DNA of 60,338 bases from HGM04593 sp045661205 (GTDB taxonomy: Bacteria; Bacteroidota; Bacteroidia; Bacteroidales; Bacteroidaceae). The notes under the pieces are model-generated. The model worked only from the letters and a program-made list of their open reading frames with translations, did no database searches and was not told the DNA's origin. The stretch covers positions 1 to 60,338 of the forward strand of contig JAZRFE010000033.1 in assembly GCA_045661205.1 (NCBI GenBank), given 5' to 3'. Shown here in pieces: positions 42,853 to 50,392 of the stretch. A program made the translations under genes and the position numbers. Each line of letters starts with the position of its first letter. The first letter of the stretch is position 1.

Positions 42853-45800
42853 TGAGTATGAGACTCGTAGAGATGAAATATATATTACTTCTATTCTGTA
42901 CAGTGTTTGCAATATCTGTCAGCGCGCAGACAGGCAGTGTGCAGAGTAGCGACACTACCAATATTACAAAAAAGGAAAATAAGGTCGCGGCACCCCGGAA
43001 CGGGTATCGTGCCGGAAACTATGGCTTTAACGCTGCCGAACGATGGGCTATGCAGGATAGATACCGCGGAATAGACTCGGTAAAATATTCGCTTAAGAAT
43101 ATCCTCTCGCACCTCTATTTCGGCTTGTCGGTGGACATGAAACAGATTGCCGAGCGCAAGGAGTTTGCCTTTGAGCCGGGGCAGTCGTTTGGTATAATCG
43201 TGGGCAAGGATCTGAACAAGATTCATGCACTGAGCCTGTTGGGAGAGGTGGGCAGCCACTCTTTCAAGTCGGGTGCAAACGAGCTTAAGACCTATTCTCT
43301 TCAGTTGAATCATCACTTCAATTTCACACGTTACTACCTGGGTTACAACCCATATCGCGCGCTGGAGCTGTCGTCGAGCGTAGGTGTGGGAGTACAGAAA
43401 AACGAACTTGTTTCGCTCAGTTCCGAGGAGACAGGCCTGCAAGGTAACGACGAACTTGCCAAATTCATACATTTGGGATTGCTTGCCAATGTAAGGCTCG
43501 ACAGCCGTTTGTTCCTATCGTTAGAGCCTCATGTGGTGCTGGGAACCGAGAGTTACAACGGTGCTCCGGCCGGATATTGGTACTCGAAATATAACATGGC
43601 ATACGGTGTGCGTGGCTCGCTGAACTATGAGCTACGCAATGAGCTTCATGCCAACATCTATGCTGACAAAATCATATTCCCACAGAACTACATGTTCCTA
43701 ACAGGAGGATTACAGGCGAGCGATGCCTCCATAGGCACCGACAACACCTTGGGCGCATATTTCAATTTCGGATTCGGACACTGGTTCGCGAAACGTTTGG
43801 CATTGCAGGTATCGGCAGGCTATGCTTCGGGCGCATGGAAAGAGATTATTACACCCGCCAATGCCGAGGAGATGACACCCGAATACAGATATATGCCGAG
43901 AACGCAGTATGCGTTCGGTCGCTTGGAGGCTGTGGCTAACGTATTTAAAACCGGAAAGGAGAAGGATAAACTCAACAACAGCATATCGCTGAACCTGTTG
44001 GGAGGTTACGAATATGGTTTCCAATGGAAATATGAAGAGCAAGGGAGCATAGAACAGACAAACTGCTGGTATGGTGGCCCCACCGCTGCACTGCAATTGA
44101 AATATCACTCGGTAGAGGGAAAAGCGTTGTTTTTGGAGCCTCGTGTGTCGTTTATCAACTACGAAGTTCCCTACAAGCCCCCTTACAGCCACATCAAGGA
44201 AAAGTTCAGCGACGCACGTTACAGTCTTGCCTTAGGTATGGAGTTTGGAATAATGCCCGAACTGTCGGCATCGAGAACTGCCGTGGCTAACGACAATGAC
44301 AGCATGCCTGCCAAGCGCAGATTCACTCCCGAAATTTCTCTGTTTGCCGGCGCGGGTACAAACTACATGTTCGAGCGTGGCTACTACGACGGCGATTCGC
44401 GTTTAAACATGACTTACTCGTTAGGTGCAGAGTATCAGCCCTTTGCACCCCTCGGAATCAGATTCATGTACGACTACTCTAACTACGCATTCAATTCACA
44501 TGCAAGATATGCTATTGCTGCTAACGACAAATTGAGCTATAAGGTAGGTCTGTGGCAAAAGAATTACTATGTGGGTAGCGGCATCATCGATGCAAAGATT
44601 GACCTTACAAATATTTTCTACGGTTATCAGCCCGGAAGAAAATGGAACACAGCAGCTTATGTAGGCCCCATATTCTCGAAGTTCAGCATCATCGACTCAA
44701 AGATATACGACGGCGAGACCATCCTGGAGGATGCGGAAATAAAGATGACACAGGAGAAATCCGAAGATATGTTCATAGGTGTGCATGCAGCACTGAACAC
44801 ACGCTACAACATCACCCCTGCTCTCGGAATTTTCGGTGAATGGGGCGTGAAGGCCTACGGTAACAAGTTCCTTACAGAGGCACTCGACTACAACCCCATT
44901 CGTGCAATATCAATGCAGCTGGGTGTGAACTACCGCATGCAGCAGAATAACATATTTGCAAAGGAGAATATCGAAGCAATAAAACAGCCGGTGAACTACA
45001 TGTTCATAGCACCGGGTATGCAGCTGAATAACTCCTCGGTGGATTTCGCGAAGAACTTCGGACCTTACGTAAGCCTGGGTGTAGGCCGTTGGCTGACAAA
45101 GAATTTGGCACTGCAAGTGAGCGGTGGCTACTCTAACAGCACATGGCACAAGGCTACAACACCCGCTAACGAAATTGAAGGCTCTCCCGAATACAATTAC
45201 TATTCGAGACGTCAGCAGGCGTTTGGTCGCATTGAGGCCGTAACAAACCTCTTTACTACCATAAATGACTCTACATCCATCGGTGGCAAGTTCTCTATCA
45301 ACCTGCTTGGTGGCTACGAGGTGGGTAAACTGTGGAAGTACCTTACAAACGAAGCTGAATTGCAACAGAACCTGTCGTACAGCGGTCTAACAGGTGCATT
45401 GCAGTTCAAGTTCCACTCGGTGGAAGGAAAGTCGCTATTCCTGGAGCCTCGCGTGTCGTTGATAAACTATACACAAACAGCTGTTGCACCCTTCGAGGGA
45501 TTCAAGGAGGGAAAGACTGATGTACTTTACAGCATGGCATTGGGCATGGAGTTCGGAACTCCATCACGAAATAATGTGGCTAGAGAAAACGAGAGCGAAG
45601 AGGAGTTTACACCCGAAATTTCGCTGTTCGCAGGTGCAGGTACAAACTACCTCTTTGAGCGAGCTTACTACGATGGTGCATCACGTATAAACACCACGAT
45701 GAGTGCAGGCATCGAATATCAGCCGTTCAAGAACTTCGGTGCACGATTGATGTTGGATCGCTCGACATACAACTTCAACACTATTTCGGGATTGAAGATG

Positions 45801-47516
45801 GTTGCAAATAACGAGATAAGCTACTCAAAGGCTCTTTGGAACAAACAATACAATGTAACAAGCACAATACTCGACGTTAAGTTCGACATCACAAACATGC
45901 TCTATGGCTACCGTGCAGACAGACGTTGGAACACTGCAATATATGTAGGCCCCATGCTATCGAAACACAGCTACATGGATGCCGAGGTGGATGACAGCGA
46001 GACAATGCCCGAGGGTAGCGAGGTGCGTATAACAAAGCATGCACCCACAGGAACATTCTGGGGAGTGCACGCAGCACTGAACACACGCTACAACATCACT
46101 CCCGCGTGGGGCGTGTTTGGAGAGTTAGGCTTGAAGGCATACGGCAACGACTTTATGGTGGAGATGCTCGACTACAACCCCATTCGTGCAATATCAATGC
46201 AGCTGGGTGCAAACTACCGCATGCAGCAGAGCCGTCTCTTCACAAGCGACAGAACAAACAAAATAATGCAGCCCGCAGGCTACATGTTCTTCGAGACAGG
46301 AATGCAGGGCGACAATTCGTCGGTGTCACTCGCAAAGAATATGGGTGCAAGCATCAGTCTTGGCGCAGGCCGTTGGTTGAACAATCGTTTTGGTGTACAG
46401 GTGAGCGGAGGTTACTCAAACAGCAACTGGCACGAGACAGTGACACCTGCAAACGAACTTGCAGGTCACCCCGAGTATATCTACTACTCGAAGACACAGA
46501 ACTTCTATGGTCGCTTAGAGGCCGTAACAAACCTCTTCACCACCATAAAAGAGCGTAACGACATTGCCGGTAAATTCTCACTGAACCTGTCGGGAGGATA
46601 TGAATTTGGCAAGATGTGGAAGTATCTTACAAACGAGACAGAATTGCAGCAGAATATGTCGTACGGCGGCCTCACAGGAGCATTGCAGTTCAAGTTCCAC
46701 TCGCTAGAGGGTAAATCGCTGTACATACAGCCGCGCGTCACTGTGGCAAACTACAATGCACGCGACAACTACCCGTTCGATGAGTTCAAGAAACAGTACA
46801 CCGACGTAAGATACAGCCTCGCAGTGGGAATGGAGTATGGTACTGTCTCTACCGAGGAGAAGAAAAAGCAAAACTCGACATTCGCGATATTCCTGCCCGA
46901 ATTGTCGTTTTACGCATCGACCGGAACAAGCTACATGTTCGAGAGAGGATTCTACGGCGGCGATGCAAGATTTAACAAAGCCTTCACTCTGGGCGTGGAG
47001 CTACAGCCCGGCTCAAAGATTGGCGGTCGCGTATCACTTGACTACTCAAACTATGCATTCAACGTAGTACAAGGCTACCAAGAGAAAGTACAAGGCGGCA
47101 CCTACCACTACAATGGACTCTTCGCCAAGAACTACAATGTGCTGAGTGGAATATTCGACGTGAAGCTGGACATGATGAACATATTAAGCGGCTACAACCC
47201 CGACAGAAAATGGGAGACAGCAATATACACCGGCCCTATTATCTCGAAGCACCTGAAAAAGAGCGTGGAACTGCACAAAGACGAGTTGCGTCTGCCGGGC
47301 AGCACCCTGCATGTAGACAAGAATGCCCCCAAAGGAATATTCTTCGGTTGGCACACAGCATTCAACACAGGCTATCGCATAAACAAGGCATGGAGCATCT
47401 TCGGAGAGATGGGATTGAAGATATATAAAAACGATTTTATAACCGAGCCCTACATAGACTACAACCCAATGAGAGCTATCACATGGCAGTTGGGAGTGAA
47501 ATACAATGTGAAATAG
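42852..47516 (+). CDS. Giant triple-module outer-membrane barrel protein (fimbrial operon gene 9)
   Basis: A 1554-residue exported protein (signal KYILLLFCTVFAISVSA). A leader region (~90-275) of barrel-like strands is followed by three tandem homologous modules of about 410-436 residues, starting near 43689, 44997 and 46281 with YMFxxxGxQ...S.....F..G.W. Each module has two halves: the first ends YSLALGMEFG, the second begins FTPEISLFAGAGTNYMFERGYY and ends YNPIRAISMQLGVNYRMQ. Strands alternate hydrophobic and polar residues and are rich in Gly and aromatics. I know no family with this layout. The start may be ATG 42852, 42858 or 42873; the first overlaps the previous stop (TGATG). Confidence 0.7.
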   Translation: MSMRLVEMKYILLLFCTVFAISVSAQTGSVQSSDTTNITKKENKVAAPRNGYRAGNYGFNAAERWAMQDRYRGIDSVKYSLKNILSHLYFGLSVDMKQIAERKEFAFEPGQSFGIIVGKDLNKIHALSLLGEVGSHSFKSGANELKTYSLQLNHHFNFTRYYLGYNPYRALELSSSVGVGVQKNELVSLSSEETGLQGNDELAKFIHLGLLANVRLDSRLFLSLEPHVVLGTESYNGAPAGYWYSKYNMAYGVRGSLNYELRNELHANIYADKIIFPQNYMFLTGGLQASDASIGTDNTLGAYFNFGFGHWFAKRLALQVSAGYASGAWKEIITPANAEEMTPEYRYMPRTQYAFGRLEAVANVFKTGKEKDKLNNSISLNLLGGYEYGFQWKYEEQGSIEQTNCWYGGPTAALQLKYHSVEGKALFLEPRVSFINYEVPYKPPYSHIKEKFSDARYSLALGMEFGIMPELSASRTAVANDNDSMPAKRRFTPEISLFAGAGTNYMFERGYYDGDSRLNMTYSLGAEYQPFAPLGIRFMYDYSNYAFNSHARYAIAANDKLSYKVGLWQKNYYVGSGIIDAKIDLTNIFYGYQPGRKWNTAAYVGPIFSKFSIIDSKIYDGETILEDAEIKMTQEKSEDMFIGVHAALNTRYNITPALGIFGEWGVKAYGNKFLTEALDYNPIRAISMQLGVNYRMQQNNIFAKENIEAIKQPVNYMFIAPGMQLNNSSVDFAKNFGPYVSLGVGRWLTKNLALQVSGGYSNSTWHKATTPANEIEGSPEYNYYSRRQQAFGRIEAVTNLFTTINDSTSIGGKFSINLLGGYEVGKLWKYLTNEAELQQNLSYSGLTGALQFKFHSVEGKSLFLEPRVSLINYTQTAVAPFEGFKEGKTDVLYSMALGMEFGTPSRNNVARENESEEEFTPEISLFAGAGTNYLFERAYYDGASRINTTMSAGIEYQPFKNFGARLMLDRSTYNFNTISGLKMVANNEISYSKALWNKQYNVTSTILDVKFDITNMLYGYRADRRWNTAIYVGPMLSKHSYMDAEVDDSETMPEGSEVRITKHAPTGTFWGVHAALNTRYNITPAWGVFGELGLKAYGNDFMVEMLDYNPIRAISMQLGANYRMQQSRLFTSDRTNKIMQPAGYMFFETGMQGDNSSVSLAKNMGASISLGAGRWLNNRFGVQVSGGYSNSNWHETVTPANELAGHPEYIYYSKTQNFYGRLEAVTNLFTTIKERNDIAGKFSLNLSGGYEFGKMWKYLTNETELQQNMSYGGLTGALQFKFHSLEGKSLYIQPRVTVANYNARDNYPFDEFKKQYTDVRYSLAVGMEYGTVSTEEKKKQNSTFAIFLPELSFYASTGTSYMFERGFYGGDARFNKAFTLGVELQPGSKIGGRVSLDYSNYAFNVVQGYQEKVQGGTYHYNGLFAKNYNVLSGIFDVKLDMMNILSGYNPDRKWETAIYTGPIISKHLKKSVELHKDELRLPGSTLHVDKNAPKGIFFGWHTAFNTGYRINKAWSIFGEMGLKIYKNDFITEPYIDYNPMRAITWQLGVKYNVK
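43689..47516 (+). repeat. Three tandem ~1.3-kb coding repeats in the barrel gene
   Basis: Module 1 at ~43689-44996, module 2 at ~44997-46280, module 3 at ~46281-47516. Modules 2 and 3 are visibly closer to each other than to module 1: they share segments such as LEAVTNLFTTI at the same place and near-identical DNA around CTCGACTACAACCCCATTCG. This implies at least two duplication events. Confidence 0.85.
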
Positions 47517-47531
47517 TTTAAGAAGAGAAAT

Positions 47532-49628
47532 ATGAAACACCTACATATAATATTCGGAATATTCGTTCTGTGTAATATAGCCATTTCGGGCGCAGCATCG
47601 TTCGACATTAGCAACATGCCTGCATACACATGGAGAGCCGACTCGACAGACACCGTAGCACAAAGTGACACTACGGTTGCTACCGACACACTCGCGAAGG
47701 ATTCAATGGCAATGGACTCGGTTGCGAAGGATTCACTTGCTACCGATTCTTTAGCAATGGGCTCGGTTGCGAAGGACTCACTTGCTACCGATTCTTTAGC
47801 AATGGACTCACTTGCGAAGGATTCACTTGCTACCGATTCTTTAGCAATGGACTCACTTGCAAAGGATTCACTTGCAAAGAACACACTTCTAAATGATTCG
47901 TTGCTACGAGACTCGCTGGCGATGGACTCATTGGCAAAAACAATCTTTAATAAAGAGAAACGTGTATATGTACACTTCAGTGAGAAACCCAAAGCCGACC
48001 CCGACCAAAAGAAAATTCAGGGTTTCATAGCTCTGTACAAAAAGAACATGGCCGAAATGAAATCCGATGGCTATATAGCGGCCTATACCCCGTGGAAAGG
48101 AAGTTTCGAGGGATGCAGCCGTCGCACATTGGACATGTATATGGATGGCATAGGCATACTCATGAACCTGATAAATATAGACACCTTAGAGCACAGATAC
48201 GACAGATTAACCGAACGCCGCGAACAGATATTGGAGCTATACGACCTTGCGGTAGATAACATTGACGACCTGAATGCACAGATAGACCGCAAACGCACAA
48301 AGGATACCCTTAGTGTCGCAAAATTGCGTGCCACACAATTATCTAAATACAAAGATTGCTGGGTACTCGACTCATCATATAACACGAAAGATACTACAAA
48401 AAACATAAAATATTGGAAAGACAAAGCTAAAGTAGAGAATATCGAGAGATATTGGCGCGACACAATATTTGCAAGTGACCATGCTAATGCAGAGATATTC
48501 TACCCCAGACTAAAGGAGTTAGTATATTCTAAAGACAACAATATAGGAAACCAAGGTTACCTTTATCACGTATATTATAGCGGCTATTACGCTTTAAAAT
48601 TTGCACGCATTATAAACAGCCATAGAGAAAAGAACTCAAACTTTGTAAACAAATATCTTAAACCCGAGATTGACTCAACTAAAAAGTTTGTCATGAAAAG
48701 ATATGAGGATTACAAAGAGGTCTTACCCACTCTTATTTCTAAAAGCAACATTCATTACAATACTATTATAAAAAATTCTACAAATTTCACTGCAAAAATT
48801 TCCGATAATTTGAGTAAGCTTGATGGTGCATTTATGGCAGGAAATGATTATGAAGGATGGGATAAAAAGTTTATTAAAGAAATAGAAGATGCAGGTGGTA
48901 TAGGTAATATATCTCGGGAAAAAACAGATGAAATCATAAAAAGACTGAGTAAGGCTAAAGATTTTTACGTATCATGTTTTCAAGCATTACATCGAAAATG
49001 GTCTGAAGATAATTCTTTTGAAAATACATTAGCTTTTGCTGATTACGCATTTAGGTGTGAAAAATATGGTGATGCATATAAGCGTTATGATGAAATTCAC
49101 AAAAACATGCAATTTGAACTCGCTGAGCATTTTGATGGTAAAGAGCATCAACTGATAATAATGTATTTAAAGCGAGCTCATGCATATCAAAAAGCAGGAG
49201 GAAACAAGATTAGTGACAATATAAGTAACTATTTAGAATTAATTGAACTTTGTCCTGACGATTACCAAGCATATTATAAAATCAGTCATTTTTGTTGGGG
49301 AAATAAGAAATTGCAAGGAAAGGATGAAGTATCAGAGAGGTATGATATTATGTACGCACATGAATGGATGGCAAAGGCAAGAGAAAAATTTAACAAACAA
49401 AAAGCCAATGCCGAAAATTATCCAAATATAGATTTATCGGAAGAAATGGATAAAAAAATCTCTGAAGAGTTGAATAAACTGTATAATAGCTTGCCAGACG
49501 AGAGTCAAAAAGCTTTCTATGGCGATAAATATAAAGAGGGAACAAGAAAAAATACCGGAGTAAAAGTAAAAGTTAATAATAAGGAAAAAGACTTCCCTGT
49601 ACTTATTAAATATTATAAAAATAAATAA
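47532..49628 (+). CDS. Secreted protein with DSLA repeats and helical C-terminal half (fimbrial operon gene 10)
   Basis: A 698-residue protein with a signal peptide (MKHLHIIFGIFVLCNIAISGAA). Residues ~37-136 are low-complexity pentapeptides of the form D-S-[LMV]-A-[KTM], arranged in 15-residue super-units. From ~140 on it is mostly charged and helical, with TPR-like stretches (FADYAFRCEKYGDAYKRYDEIHKNM, MYLKRAHAYQKAG, YLELIELCPDDYQAYYKI). After about 48300 the DNA becomes much more AT-rich than the rest of the operon; the 60 bases from 49381 contain 17 G+C. No family recognised. It ends the operon 15 bases after gene 9 and just before a strong terminator. Confidence 0.65.
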   Translation: MKHLHIIFGIFVLCNIAISGAASFDISNMPAYTWRADSTDTVAQSDTTVATDTLAKDSMAMDSVAKDSLATDSLAMGSVAKDSLATDSLAMDSLAKDSLATDSLAMDSLAKDSLAKNTLLNDSLLRDSLAMDSLAKTIFNKEKRVYVHFSEKPKADPDQKKIQGFIALYKKNMAEMKSDGYIAAYTPWKGSFEGCSRRTLDMYMDGIGILMNLINIDTLEHRYDRLTERREQILELYDLAVDNIDDLNAQIDRKRTKDTLSVAKLRATQLSKYKDCWVLDSSYNTKDTTKNIKYWKDKAKVENIERYWRDTIFASDHANAEIFYPRLKELVYSKDNNIGNQGYLYHVYYSGYYALKFARIINSHREKNSNFVNKYLKPEIDSTKKFVMKRYEDYKEVLPTLISKSNIHYNTIIKNSTNFTAKISDNLSKLDGAFMAGNDYEGWDKKFIKEIEDAGGIGNISREKTDEIIKRLSKAKDFYVSCFQALHRKWSEDNSFENTLAFADYAFRCEKYGDAYKRYDEIHKNMQFELAEHFDGKEHQLIIMYLKRAHAYQKAGGNKISDNISNYLELIELCPDDYQAYYKISHFCWGNKKLQGKDEVSERYDIMYAHEWMAKAREKFNKQKANAENYPNIDLSEEMDKKISEELNKLYNSLPDESQKAFYGDKYKEGTRKNTGVKVKVNNKEKDFPVLIKYYKNK
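47640..47940 (+). repeat. DSLA pentapeptide coding repeats
   Basis: 15-base units encoding DSLA[KTM] are stacked in a 45-bp higher-order repeat: the string CTACCGATTCTTTAGCAATG recurs every 45 bases, near 47740, 47785 and 47830. Such near-identical repeats are prone to length change by slippage or recombination. Confidence 0.9.
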
Positions 49629-49680
49629 TAAAGAACCACCGCTCCCACTTTCATAAGAAAAGTGGGAGCGGCGGTTCTTT
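49629..49680. terminator. Strong bidirectional terminator ending the fimbrial operon
   Basis: A ~22-bp stem around a short CATAAG loop with one A-C mismatch: AAAGAACCACCGCTCCCAC pairs with GTGGGAGCGGCGGTTCTTT. It lies between the operon and the convergent DedA gene. Confidence 0.92.
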
Positions 49681-49718
49681 AACAAAAGTATTCTATTCCT
49701 CAGCGCTACATGTGATGG

Positions 49719-50360
49719 TTATTTCCCTTTTTTAGCACCTTTGTAAATGAGAAAAGCAACAACAAACACAGCCAATGCAATGAATATATAGCTTATCTCG
49801 TGGCTGTACTCAGTAACCTTCTCGAGTAACTGCTCCTTAGTCTCAATTCCGGGAACGGTGGAAAGATACCATCCTATGGCAGCAAGAATAGCATTCCAGA
49901 TACCTGCACCAAGCGTGGTGTAAAGAAGGAAGGTACTCAGTTTCATTCTTGACAATCCCGCAGGGATGGAGATGAGCTGACGCACTGCGGGAATGAGACG
50001 GCCTACAAAGGTGGAAAGCGCACCGCGCTTCTCGAAATACTCCTCGGCATGTTTCACTTTTGCCTCGTCGATAAGGCACATGTGCCCCACTCTGCTGTTG
50101 GCAAATTTATATATTATGGGGCGACCAAGCCACTTTGCAAGGTAGTAGTTTATAAGTGCGCCGATGTTTGCACCAATCGTAGCAAAAAGGACAACAAGCA
50201 GAATGTTCATTTCGCCGCTCACTGCTGCCATATATGCCGCAGGGGGAACAACAACTTCCGAGGGAAAGGGAATGAAAGAGCTCTCGATTGTCATCAGCAG
50301 GGTGATGGTGGCGTAGTTCAGGTGGTCGAGACACCACTGGATAAATGCAACGGATTCCAT
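49719..50360 (-). CDS. DedA family membrane protein
   Basis: A 213-residue inner-membrane protein of the DedA/SNARE-associated superfamily. It carries the family motifs ESSFIPFPSEVVVPPAA near residue 26 and FVGRLIPAVRQLISIPAGLSRM near residue 118, with several flanking hydrophobic segments. DedA proteins are linked to lipid carrier or phospholipid flipping and proton-motive-force homeostasis; the substrate is not determined. Last gene of the probable metH operon, 32 bases after the Ca2+ ATPase. Confidence 0.92.
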   Translation of the reverse strand: MESVAFIQWCLDHLNYATITLLMTIESSFIPFPSEVVVPPAAYMAAVSGEMNILLVVLFATIGANIGALINYYLAKWLGRPIIYKFANSRVGHMCLIDEAKVKHAEEYFEKRGALSTFVGRLIPAVRQLISIPAGLSRMKLSTFLLYTTLGAGIWNAILAAIGWYLSTVPGIETKEQLLEKVTEYSHEISYIFIALAVFVVAFLIYKGAKKGK

Positions 50361-50392
50361 TTTTTGCGTTTATGTTTTTTATTGGTTTATAT

